From Pelomonas sp. Root405 (GTDB lineage Bacteria > Pseudomonadota > Gammaproteobacteria > Burkholderiales > Burkholderiaceae_C), in the NCBI RefSeq assembly GCF_001425165.1, contig NZ_LMDU01000012.1:387036-451035 (forward strand): 64,000 bases of DNA. The letters run 5' to 3'. Below the pieces are notes generated by a model. That model searched no databases and had not been told where the DNA came from. It worked only from the letters and a program-made list of their open reading frames with translations. This document shows, in pieces, positions 54,495 through 62,773 of the stretch; positions within the stretch are counted from its first letter, which is position 1, and every line of letters begins with the position of its first letter. The translations under genes were made by a program, and so were the position numbers.

Positions 54495-54992
54495 TCAGCC
54501 CTTCATCAGCGGCGATTGCAGCGACGCGTGCGCAAACACCGTCTCCAGCGGCAGCCGCCGCCCGGCCGCATGGTCCTGCACGCATTGCAGCACCAGCGGG
54601 CTGCGGTGGCGGTCGGTACAGGCGGCCAGCTCCGCCTCGCTCATCCACAGCGTGCGGCATATGCCCTCATCCAGCGTGCGGCCGGCGATCTCTTCGCCGA
54701 CCGAGCCGCTGAAGGCCAGCCGGACATAGGTGACATCCTCTAATCGCGCCGGCCGCACGAAGCGGGCCAGATAGACGCCGAGAAAAGACGTCGGCACGAA
54801 GTCGCGCATCGTCTCCTCCAGGGCCTCGCGCACGACGGCCTCGATGGGCGTTTCGCCCAGCTCCAGGTGGCCCGCAGGGTTGTTGAGCATCAGGCCCTCG
54901 GGGGTTTCCTCCTCGACCAGCAGGTAGCGCCCGGCGTGGGCAATCACCGCGGCGACAGTGACGCTGGGACGAAAACGATCTGTGGCACTCAT
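54495..54992 (-). CDS. Nudix hydrolase (NudJ-like)
   Basis: 165 residues. Complete Nudix box GHLELGETPIEAVVREALEE with a downstream metal-binding Glu pair, and start SVTVAAVIAHAGRYLLVEEET typical of the NudJ/phosphatase-type group. Likely hydrolyses thiamine or nucleoside pyrophosphates. The ATG at 54992 is preceded by GAGGAGG. Upstream of and co-directional with mnmA, divergent from pntAA. Confidence 0.92.
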   Translation of the reverse strand: MSATDRFRPSVTVAAVIAHAGRYLLVEEETPEGLMLNNPAGHLELGETPIEAVVREALEETMRDFVPTSFLGVYLARFVRPARLEDVTYVRLAFSGSVGEEIAGRTLDEGICRTLWMSEAELAACTDRHRSPLVLQCVQDHAAGRRLPLETVFAHASLQSPLMKG

Positions 54993-55074
54993 GAAACCTC
55001 CTCGCGCATTCCCGCAGTGGGCGGGCGCAAGCATTGTGTAAGCTGCCGCGCACCCTGTCCCCGGAGGAGATTCC

Positions 55075-56190
55075 ATGCAGATCGGCGTACCGCGCGAACG
55101 CGCGGCCGGAGAGACCCGCGTGGCCGTCACGCCCGAGACGGCCAAGAAACTCAAGGCCCAAGGCCACAGCTTGCGCATCGAGTCGGGCGCGGGCGTGGCA
55201 GCCAGCGTGACCGATGCGGCCTACGAGGCGGTGGGTTGCGAGATCGTCGACCAGGCCGCCGCACTCGGCAGTGAACTGGTGCTCAAGGTACGCGCACCCG
55301 GCGCCGACGAGCTGCCCTTGATGAAGCCCGGCACGGCCCTTGTCGGCATGCTCAACCCTTTCGACCGCGACGGCCTCACCGCCATGGCTTCGGCGGGGCT
55401 GACGAGCTTCGCGCTCGAAGCCGCGCCGCGCACGACACGTGCGCAGAGCATGGACGTGCTGTCCAGCCAGGCCAACATCGCCGGCTACAAGGCCGTGATG
55501 ATCGCGGCCGACAAGTACCAGCGCTTCTTCCCGATGCTGATGACGGCGGCGGGCACCGTGAAGGCGGCGCGTGTCGTCATCTTGGGCGTGGGCGTGGCTG
55601 GCCTCCAGGCGATTGCGACCGCCAAGCGCCTGGGCGCCGTCATCGAGGCCAGCGACGTGCGGCCCTCGGTGAAGGAGCAGGTCGAGTCCCTCGGCGCGAA
55701 GTTCATCGACGTGCCTTACGAGACCGCCGAGGAGAAGGAAGCGGCCGAAGGCGTGGGCGGCTATGCCCGCCCGATGCCGCAGAGCTGGCTGGACCGGCAG
55801 AAGGCCGAGGTCGCCAAGCGCGTCGCGGCGGCCGACATCGTCATCACGACAGCGCTGATCCCCGGCCGCGCGGCGCCGGTGCTGGTCACCGAGGAGATGG
55901 TCAAGGCGATGAAGCCGGGCTCGGTCATCGTCGATATCGCGGCGCCCGCGGGCGGCAATTGCCCGCTGACCGAGGCTGGCAAGACGGTCATCAAGCATGG
56001 CGTCGTCATCGTCGGCGAGACCAACCTGCCGGCGCTGGTTGCGGCCGATGCGTCGGCGCTTTATGCACGCAACGTGCTGGACTTCCTCAAGCTCGTCATC
56101 ACCAAGGAAGGCACATTCAACGTGCCGCTGGATGACGACATCGTCGCGGCCTGCCGCGTGACCCAAGACGGTCAAGTGACCCGGAGCTGA
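55075..56190 (+). CDS. pntAA: NAD(P) transhydrogenase subunit alpha part 1
   Basis: 371 residues. NAD(H)-binding domain I of the proton-translocating transhydrogenase: GVPRERAAGETRVAVTP at the start, GYKAVMIAADKYQRFFPMLMTAAGT, and the Rossmann loop VVILGVGVAGLQAIATAKRLGA. The split form, where alpha is two polypeptides, is usual for alpha- and beta-proteobacteria. RBS GGAGGAGA lies just before the ATG. Confidence 0.97.
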   Translation: MQIGVPRERAAGETRVAVTPETAKKLKAQGHSLRIESGAGVAASVTDAAYEAVGCEIVDQAAALGSELVLKVRAPGADELPLMKPGTALVGMLNPFDRDGLTAMASAGLTSFALEAAPRTTRAQSMDVLSSQANIAGYKAVMIAADKYQRFFPMLMTAAGTVKAARVVILGVGVAGLQAIATAKRLGAVIEASDVRPSVKEQVESLGAKFIDVPYETAEEKEAAEGVGGYARPMPQSWLDRQKAEVAKRVAAADIVITTALIPGRAAPVLVTEEMVKAMKPGSVIVDIAAPAGGNCPLTEAGKTVIKHGVVIVGETNLPALVAADASALYARNVLDFLKLVITKEGTFNVPLDDDIVAACRVTQDGQVTRS

Positions 56191-56192
56191 AG

Positions 56193-56525
56193 ATGGAAAT
56201 CGTCGATCACACCGTCATCAACCTGATCATCTTCGTGCTGGCCATCTACGTGGGCTACCACGTCGTCTGGACCGTCACGCCCGCGCTGCACACGCCGCTG
56301 ATGGCCGTCACCAACGCGATCTCGGCCATCGTCATCGTCGGCGCCATGATGGCCGCGGCGCTGACCGAGACGCCGTTCGCCAAGGGCATGGGCGTGCTGG
56401 CCGTCGCGCTAGCGGCGGTCAACATCTTCGGCGGCTTCCTCGTCACGCGGCGGATGCTGGAGATGTTCAGGAAGAAGGAAAAGAAGGCAACCGTCACTGC
56501 ACCTGCGACGGAGGGCAAGCCATGA
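56193..56525 (+). CDS. pntAB: NAD(P) transhydrogenase subunit alpha part 2
   Basis: 110 residues with three predicted membrane helices (LIIFVLAIYVGYHVVW onward), forming the first part of the transmembrane domain II. It follows pntAA by two bases and overlaps pntB as ATGA. The three subunits couple proton entry to NADPH formation. Confidence 0.96.
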   Translation: MEIVDHTVINLIIFVLAIYVGYHVVWTVTPALHTPLMAVTNAISAIVIVGAMMAAALTETPFAKGMGVLAVALAAVNIFGGFLVTRRMLEMFRKKEKKATVTAPATEGKP

Positions 56526-57946
56526 GCATGAACCTCGTCACGCTGCTCTACCTGATCGCCAGCGTCTGCTTCATCCAGGCGCTCAAGGGCCTGTCGCACC
56601 CGACGACGTCCATCCGCGGCAATCTCTTCGGCATGGTCGGCATGGCCATCGCCGCGTTCACCACGGCAGCGCTCATCGTCAAGCTGGCCGGCGGTTCGGC
56701 CGTGGGCCTGGGCTGGGTGCTGCTCGGCCTGGTCGTCGGCGGCGGCTTCGGCGCATGGAAGGCCAAGACGGTCGAAATGACCAAGATGCCCGAACTGGTC
56801 GCCTTCTTCCACAGCATGATCGGCCTGGCGGCCGTGGCCATCGCGGTCGCGGCGGTCTACGAACCGTGGGCCTTCCAGATCGCGGCCAAGGGCGGCGCCA
56901 TTCCCACCGGCAATCGGCTTGAGCTGGCGCTGGGCGCCTTCATCGGCGCGGTCACCTTCACGGGCTCCGTCATCGCCTGGGGCAAGCTGTCGGGCGGCAG
57001 CAAGTTCCGCCTGTTCCAGGGTGCTCCGGTCACCTTCAAGGGCCAGCACTGGCTGAACCTGCTGCTCGGTCTGCTGGCCATCTGGGGCTGCGGGGTGTTC
57101 AGCCTGCACGGCTACGAGCATGCCTTCTGGATCGTCGTGGCGCTGGGCTTCGTGCTCGGCGTGACGCTGATCATCCCTATCGGCGGTGCCGACATGCCGG
57201 TCGTCGTGTCCATGCTGAACAGCTATTCCGGCTGGGCGGCTGCGGGCATCGGCTTTTCGCTGAACAACAGCATGCTGATCATTGCCGGCTCGCTGGTGGG
57301 CAGTTCGGGCGCGATCCTGAGCTACATCATGTGCAAGGCGATGAACCGCTCGTTCTTCAACGTCATCCTGGGCGGCTTCGGCGGCGAGGCCGGCACGGCC
57401 GCGGCGGGCGACGGCAAGGCTCGCCCCGTCAAGAGCGGCAGCGCGGACGACGCGGCCTTCGTGCTCGGCAACGCCGAAAGCGTCGTCATCGTGCCCGGCT
57501 ACGGCCTGGCCGTGGCGCGCGCCCAGCATGCCGTGAAGGAGCTGGCCGCCAAGCTCACCGAGAAGGGCATCACCGTCAAGTACGCCATCCACCCGGTGGC
57601 CGGGCGCATGCCGGGCCACATGAACGTGCTGCTGGCCGAGGCCGAGGTGCCCTACGACCAGGTCTTCGAGATGGAAGACATCAACGGCGAGTTCGGCCAG
57701 GTCGACGTGGCCATCATCCTGGGCGCCAATGACGTCGTGAACCCGGCTGCGCACGTGAAGGGCAGCGCCATCTACGGCATGCCGATCCTGGAGGCGTACA
57801 AGGCCAAGACCATCATCGTCAACAAGCGCTCCATGGCCGCCGGCTATGCAGGCCTGGACAACGAACTCTTCTACATGGACAAGACCATGATGGTGTTCGG
57901 CGATGCCAAGAAGGTGGTGGAGGACATGCTCAAGGCTGTCGAGTGA
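56522..57946 (+). CDS. pntB: NAD(P) transhydrogenase subunit beta
   Basis: 474 residues. About nine membrane helices followed by the NADP(H)-binding domain III with VVIVPGYGLAVARAQHAV, YAIHPVAGRMPGHMNVLLAEA and IILGANDVVNPAA. Normal length. It ends five bases before a GC-rich hairpin. Confidence 0.97.
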   Translation: MSMNLVTLLYLIASVCFIQALKGLSHPTTSIRGNLFGMVGMAIAAFTTAALIVKLAGGSAVGLGWVLLGLVVGGGFGAWKAKTVEMTKMPELVAFFHSMIGLAAVAIAVAAVYEPWAFQIAAKGGAIPTGNRLELALGAFIGAVTFTGSVIAWGKLSGGSKFRLFQGAPVTFKGQHWLNLLLGLLAIWGCGVFSLHGYEHAFWIVVALGFVLGVTLIIPIGGADMPVVVSMLNSYSGWAAAGIGFSLNNSMLIIAGSLVGSSGAILSYIMCKAMNRSFFNVILGGFGGEAGTAAAGDGKARPVKSGSADDAAFVLGNAESVVIVPGYGLAVARAQHAVKELAAKLTEKGITVKYAIHPVAGRMPGHMNVLLAEAEVPYDQVFEMEDINGEFGQVDVAIILGANDVVNPAAHVKGSAIYGMPILEAYKAKTIIVNKRSMAAGYAGLDNELFYMDKTMMVFGDAKKVVEDMLKAVE

Positions 57947-57951
57947 TCGTG

Positions 57952-57971
57952 GCGCGGCCCCAAGGCCGCGC
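57952..57971 (+). terminator. GC-rich hairpin after the pnt operon
   Basis: GCGCGGCC-CCAA-GGCCGCGC, an 8-bp perfect stem with a four-base loop, starting five bases after the pntB stop. No T-run follows, so termination may need Rho. Confidence 0.5.
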
Positions 57972-58042
57972 TATCGAATCCCCTGACCCGCCCGTTGTCA
58001 GCCTTCGGTCAGAATCCGCGCCAAGCAATAAGGAGACAAGGC

Positions 58043-59716
58043 ATGGAGCCGATCTGGCTGAAGCATTACCCGGCCGAGGTGCCGCGCGACGTCAACACGT
58101 CGCTCTACCCCAGCCTCGTCGATCTGCTCGACACCGGGTTCAAGAAGAACGCCGACAAGCCCGCCTATCTGATGATGGGCAAGAGCGTCAGCTTTGCGCA
58201 GGTGGACGAGGCCTCGCGGGCCTTTGCCGCCTATCTGCAGAGCCTGGGCCTTGAGAAAGGTGACCGCGTCGCGCTGATGATGCCCAACCTCTTCCAGTAC
58301 CCGGTGGCCGTGGCTGCCGTGCTACGGGCGGGTTATGTCGTCGTCAACGTCAACCCGCTTTACACGCCGCGAGAGCTGGAGCACCAGCTCAAGGACTCGG
58401 GCGCCAAGGCCATCGTCATCATCGAGAACTTCGCCTCTGTGCTGCAGCAGGTGATCCGCTCGGTGCCCACGAAGCACATCATCCTGGCGGCCATGGGCGA
58501 CATGCTGGGCATGGTCAAGGGCGCCATCGTCAACTATGTGGTGCGCAAGGTGAAGAAGATGGTGCCGGCCTTTGAGCTGCCGGGTGCCGTGCGCTTCAAC
58601 GATGCGTTAGCGAAGGGCCGTGGCCTGACCTACAAGGCGCCCAAGCTCGGCCCGGACGACATCGCCGTGCTGCAGTACACCGGCGGCACGACGGGTGTGT
58701 CCAAGGGCGCCGTGCTGCTGCATCGCAACCTGGTCGCCAACATCCTGCAAAACGAGGCCTGGTACCAGCCGGCGCTGAAGAAGGTGCCCAAGGGCGAGCA
58801 GATCGTCACCATCTGCGCGCTGCCGCTGTATCACATCTTCGGCTTCAACGCGAACATGATGCTGTCCATGCACATGGGCGGGGCCAATGTGCTGATCCCC
58901 AATCCGCGCGACCTGCCGGCCGTGTTCAAGGAGCTGTCGCAGCACCGCTTCCACAGCTTCCCGGCGGTGAACACGCTGTTCATGGCGATGGCCAATCATC
59001 CAGAGTTCGGCTCGGTGGACTGGAGCAGGCTCGTCATCTCGGTCGGCGGCGGCATGGCAGTCATGCAGGCCACAGCCAAGCTGTGGCTGGACAAGACCGG
59101 CTGCCCCATCGTCGAGGGCTATGGCCTGTCGGAGACCTCGCCCACGGCCACCTGCAACCCGACCGACAGCACGGCCTACAGCGGCACCATCGGCCTGCCG
59201 CTGCCGCTGACCGAGCTCAAGCTGCTGGACGACGACGGCAACGAGGTGCCGATGGGCCAGCCCGGCGAGATCGCCATCAAGGGCCCGCAGGTCATGGCGG
59301 GCTACTGGCAGCGCCCGGACGAGACGGCCAAGGTCATGACGGCCGACGGCTTCTTCCGCACCGGTGATATCGGCACCGTGGATGAACGCGGTTATTTCAA
59401 GATCGTTGATCGCAAGAAGGACATGATCCTCGTCAGCGGTTTCAACGTGTATCCGACCGAGGTTGAAGATGTCCTCACGCAGATGCCCGGCATCCTCGAA
59501 TGCGCTGCCGTCGGCGTGCCGGACGCCAAGGCAGGCGAGGCCGTGAAGGTGGTCATCGTGAAGAAAGACCCGAATGTGACCGAGGCCGACGTGCGAGCCT
59601 ATTGCGAAGCCAACCTGACCGGCTACAAACGACCCCGGATCGTTGAGTTCCGCACCGAGCTGCCGAAGACACCCGTTGGCAAGATCCTCCGCAGGGAGTT
59701 GCGGGACAAGAGCTGA
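58043..59716 (+). CDS. Long-chain-fatty-acid--CoA ligase (FadD-like)
   Basis: 557 residues. ANL-superfamily: P-loop LQYTGGTTGVSKGAVL (about 210-225), VEGYGLSETSP, GFFRTGDIG and the hinge VDRKKDMILVSGFNVYPTEVE, with catalytic Lys in PKTPVGKILRRELR. It is of the FadD type, unlike the FAA-like ligase at 3879-5579. It converts fatty acids to acyl-CoA for beta-oxidation. The ATG at 58043 is preceded by AGGAGA. Confidence 0.93.
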   Translation: MEPIWLKHYPAEVPRDVNTSLYPSLVDLLDTGFKKNADKPAYLMMGKSVSFAQVDEASRAFAAYLQSLGLEKGDRVALMMPNLFQYPVAVAAVLRAGYVVVNVNPLYTPRELEHQLKDSGAKAIVIIENFASVLQQVIRSVPTKHIILAAMGDMLGMVKGAIVNYVVRKVKKMVPAFELPGAVRFNDALAKGRGLTYKAPKLGPDDIAVLQYTGGTTGVSKGAVLLHRNLVANILQNEAWYQPALKKVPKGEQIVTICALPLYHIFGFNANMMLSMHMGGANVLIPNPRDLPAVFKELSQHRFHSFPAVNTLFMAMANHPEFGSVDWSRLVISVGGGMAVMQATAKLWLDKTGCPIVEGYGLSETSPTATCNPTDSTAYSGTIGLPLPLTELKLLDDDGNEVPMGQPGEIAIKGPQVMAGYWQRPDETAKVMTADGFFRTGDIGTVDERGYFKIVDRKKDMILVSGFNVYPTEVEDVLTQMPGILECAAVGVPDAKAGEAVKVVIVKKDPNVTEADVRAYCEANLTGYKRPRIVEFRTELPKTPVGKILRRELRDKS

Positions 59717-59774
59717 ATACTGATCCCCGTTGACCTGCGAGCGCTGATCCCGCTCGTGGGCGAGGCCCCAAAAC

Positions 59775-60347
59775 GTGCTCGACCTGTTGCATTCCAAGAC
59801 CGAAACCGGCCGCGCTGAAATCCGCGCGCGGACCCTGCCGTTGTCGCGCACCGCTCGCAATCTCCTGCTCGTGCTGGACGCGAGCAAGACGGCCGGCGAA
59901 TGGCTGCGCCTGGTGACAGGCGCGACCGAGGCGGACCTCGTGACGCTGCGCCAGCACGGGCTGATCGCGCCGCAGAACGCGGCCGGCCAAGCGCTTGCAC
60001 CGCAGCCTGCGCCGCCTGCACCTGCGCCCACTGCCTCGGCCCCCGCCGCCTCAGCGCCGGTTGCCCCACCGCCGGCTCCCGCGGCACCTGCAGCCGCGAC
60101 GCCCATCGGCCAGGCCATTGCGGGCGGCTCACCGTTGCTGGACCGTGCGGCCCTGTACACCTATCTGAGCGGTGAGGCGACCAAGCTGCTCGGCCCCTTC
60201 AAGGGCTATGCCTTCGCGCTGGAGGTCGAGCGTGCCGACAGCTTGGCCACCTTGCAGGGCCTGGCGCTGCAGCTTGTCGAGCGGGTGCAGAAGGCCAAGG
60301 GCGAGGCCGCTGCCGCCGCCGTGCGCGACGCGCTGGGCCTGCGCTGA
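59775..60347 (+). CDS. Uncharacterised protein with Ala/Pro linker
   Basis: 190 residues, GTG start. An N-terminal helical domain (1-70: RTARNLLLVLDASKTAGEWLR, TEADLVTLRQHGLIA) is joined by an Ala/Pro-rich linker (about 71-115) to a C-terminal helical domain (GEATKLLGPFKGYAFALEVER and VERVQKAKGEAAAAAVRDAL). I have the impression that similar proteins recur in Burkholderiales, but I know no function. It lies between fadD-like and rsmE genes on the same strand. Confidence 0.7.
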   Translation: MLDLLHSKTETGRAEIRARTLPLSRTARNLLLVLDASKTAGEWLRLVTGATEADLVTLRQHGLIAPQNAAGQALAPQPAPPAPAPTASAPAASAPVAPPPAPAAPAAATPIGQAIAGGSPLLDRAALYTYLSGEATKLLGPFKGYAFALEVERADSLATLQGLALQLVERVQKAKGEAAAAAVRDALGLR

Positions 60348-60396
60348 GGGACACTCGCGGCTCGCCCTGCCGAGGGGCCTTCTCACGAGCCCGCAC

Positions 60397-61119
60397 TTGC
60401 CCCGCTTCTTCGTCGATACCCCGCTCCCCCCGCTGAGTTCCGGCGGCGAGATCACGCTGCCGCCCGGTGCGGCCCGCCATGTTCAGGTGCTGCGCCTGCA
60501 GCCCGGCGACGTGCTGACGCTGTTCGACGGCAGCGGCCCGGAATGGCAGGCCGAAGTCACGGCCATGGGCCGCAGCGCCGTCGGCGTGCGCCTGATCGAG
60601 GCCGTGCACCCGCAGCGCGAACTGGCCCTTGCGGTGACGCTGGCCGTCGTCATGCCGGCCAATGACCGCATGGACTTTCTCGTCGAGAAAGCCACAGAGC
60701 TCGGTGCCGCGGCGCTGCAGCCGTTGGTGGCCGAGCGTTCGGTGCTGCGCCTGTCGGGCGAACGCGCCGACAAGAAGCGCGCGCACTGGCAGGGTGTGGC
60801 CATCGCCGCGGCCGAGCAGAGCGGTCGCACGGTGCCGACGCGCATCGAGCGCGTGCTGCCGCTGGCGAGCTGGCTGGCGTCGCTGGCGCCGCGGGACGAC
60901 GAATGGCGCGGCCTGCTGAGCCCGCGTGCCGCCGCGCCACTGACGGCTTTCTCGCAGCAGCGCGCGCTGTTCCTCAGCGGCCCCGAGGGCGGCTTGACCG
61001 AGGCCGAGGAAGACGCTGCGCGCGCCCGCGGCTTCGCGCCCATTACGCTCGGCCCGCGCATCCTGCGCGCCGACACCGCACCGCTGGCCGTGCTCGCCTG
61101 GCTCAGTGTGGCCGCATGA
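60397..61119 (+). CDS. rsmE: 16S rRNA (uracil-1498-N3)-methyltransferase
   Basis: 240 residues, SPOUT family: PUA-like N-terminus PRFFVDTPL..., VEKATELGAAALQPL, and the knot motifs LFLSGPEGGLTEAE and LGPRILRADTAPLAVLAWL. It methylates U1498 in the small subunit. No ATG or GTG fits; the TTG at 60397 begins the family N-terminus. The stop overlaps the next ATG as ATGA. Confidence 0.92.
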   Translation: MPRFFVDTPLPPLSSGGEITLPPGAARHVQVLRLQPGDVLTLFDGSGPEWQAEVTAMGRSAVGVRLIEAVHPQRELALAVTLAVVMPANDRMDFLVEKATELGAAALQPLVAERSVLRLSGERADKKRAHWQGVAIAAAEQSGRTVPTRIERVLPLASWLASLAPRDDEWRGLLSPRAAAPLTAFSQQRALFLSGPEGGLTEAEEDAARARGFAPITLGPRILRADTAPLAVLAWLSVAA

Positions 61120-62279
61120 ACAAGAAGCTCGCGCTGCTCGTTCTGGCCCAGGGCCTTTTCCTCACCAACAACATCTGCTTCATGGCCATCAATGGCCTGG
61201 TCGGCCTGGCGTTGGCGCCCCGGCCGTGGATGGCGACGCTGCCGATCTGTGCCTATGTGGCCGGCGGTGCGCTCACGGCACGCATGGTGGGCCGGCACCA
61301 GTTGCGCTTCGGGCGGCGGCGCGGCTTCCAGATCGGCCTGGCTGTGGCCTTTGCCAGCTGTGGCGCGTCGCTTTGGAGCGTGCTGAACCAGCAGTTCTGG
61401 GGCGTCGTCCTCGCGACGCTCGTCGCGGGCTACTACACCGCCAACGCGGCGCTGTACCGCTTTGCCGCCACCGAGCTGGTGGCACCCGACAAGCGCGAGA
61501 CCGCGATCTCCTGGGTGCTGGGCGGTGGCTGCCTGGGCGCCATCCTGGGGCCGTGGGTGGCCGGCGTCAGCAAGGACCTGCTGGTCGCGCCGTTCGCAGG
61601 CGCCTACCTGCTGTTGATGGGCGTTGCGCTGGCCGGGCTGGTGCTGATCTCGCTGATCGACTTTCCACCGCTCGCACAGCCCGCGCCTGGCGCTGGTGGC
61701 CGCAGCGGTGCCGACCTCGTGCGCCAGCCGGTCTTCCTGGTGGCGCTGGCTGTGAGTGCGCTCGGTTACGGCGTCATGAATCTGCTGATGGCGGCCACAC
61801 CCATCGCGATGGGCCAGTGCGGCCTGCCGTTCTCGGACGCCAGCCTGGTGCTGCAATGGCATGTGCTGGGCATGTTCGTGCCGAGCTTCTTCACGGGCTC
61901 GCTGATCAAGCGCGTCGGCGTGCAGCCCGTGCTGTGGGCCGGTGTGGCGCTCAACGTCGGCTGCGTCGCGTTTGCGCTGTCGGGCCAGGATCTGCCGCAC
62001 TTTCTCGGCGCGCTGCTGCTGCTGGGCATCGGCTGGAACTTCCTCTACATCGGCGGCACCACGCTGTTCACGCAGGCCTACCGGCCCGAGGAGAAGACGC
62101 GCGCGCAGGGCCTGCTGGACACCGGTGTCTACGCGACGATGACGTTGACCTCGTTCTCCTCCGGCGCCCTCGTCACGACCGGCGGCTGGCAGTGGATGAA
62201 CTGGGCCAGCCTCGTGCCCATCGCGCTGTGCGCGGCCGCGCTGGCAGGGCTGTCGCTGCGTCAGCGCCGGTCGTGCTGA
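61116..62279 (+). CDS. Major facilitator superfamily transporter
   Basis: 387 residues with about twelve membrane helices. The loop RMVGRHQLRFGRRRGFQIG has the charged pattern of the MFS helix 2-3 loop, and the N-terminus LFLTNNICFMAINGLVGLALAP is a typical first helix. Related to YfkF/DUF-type MFS members of unknown substrate. Overlaps rsmE by four bases. Its 3' end overlaps the convergent gene by 19 bases. Confidence 0.85.
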   Translation: MNKKLALLVLAQGLFLTNNICFMAINGLVGLALAPRPWMATLPICAYVAGGALTARMVGRHQLRFGRRRGFQIGLAVAFASCGASLWSVLNQQFWGVVLATLVAGYYTANAALYRFAATELVAPDKRETAISWVLGGGCLGAILGPWVAGVSKDLLVAPFAGAYLLLMGVALAGLVLISLIDFPPLAQPAPGAGGRSGADLVRQPVFLVALAVSALGYGVMNLLMAATPIAMGQCGLPFSDASLVLQWHVLGMFVPSFFTGSLIKRVGVQPVLWAGVALNVGCVAFALSGQDLPHFLGALLLLGIGWNFLYIGGTTLFTQAYRPEEKTRAQGLLDTGVYATMTLTSFSSGALVTTGGWQWMNWASLVPIALCAAALAGLSLRQRRSC

Positions 62280-62773
62280 AGGTATTCGCCGGCCATCTGC
62301 TGGCCGAGCAGTTCGGGCTTGAGCCGGGCCAGGGCCTTCAAGTCCAGGTCGCGCTGCGTGACGAACAGCGGCGCGCCGATGCGCAGGCCGACCAGGGTGG
62401 CGCCATCGCCGAGCTGGGGCAGCAGGGGGTAGACGCGCAGGCGCAGCACCAGCGTGTCCAGCTCATCGGCGAAGACGGCGGTTTCCACCAGCGTGGCGCA
62501 GCCCAGCCGATCGGCCTGCTGCAGCAGTTCCAGGCCGGCCGCCTCCGGGTTGATCTGGACGCTGGAGGCCGTCATCGGCACGGCGCGCCGGCCGTCCGCA
62601 TCCAGTGCGCGGCTCACGGCGGCGTTGAAGCGCTGGTTCAGCCCGTCCCAGTCCGGCCCGCCCTTGAGCGGCGGGTTGCGGCCCTGGCCGAAGACCAGGC
62701 TGCAGGACTGGGCCCGCGCGCCGAGCGCAGCCAGCCCGAGCACCGCGGCAAGGATCAGCTCACGCCGGCGCAT
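62261..62773 (-). CDS. Secreted hypothetical protein
   Basis: 170 residues with a signal peptide (LILAAVLGLAALGARAQ). The mature part contains two Cys and repeated VPMTASSVQINPEAAG and LVETAVFADELDTLVLRLRVYPLLP. I do not recognise the family. It begins inside the end of the methyltransferase gene (14-base overlap), so it is probably co-transcribed with it. Confidence 0.65.
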   Translation of the reverse strand: MRRRELILAAVLGLAALGARAQSCSLVFGQGRNPPLKGGPDWDGLNQRFNAAVSRALDADGRRAVPMTASSVQINPEAAGLELLQQADRLGCATLVETAVFADELDTLVLRLRVYPLLPQLGDGATLVGLRIGAPLFVTQRDLDLKALARLKPELLGQQMAGEYLQHDRR

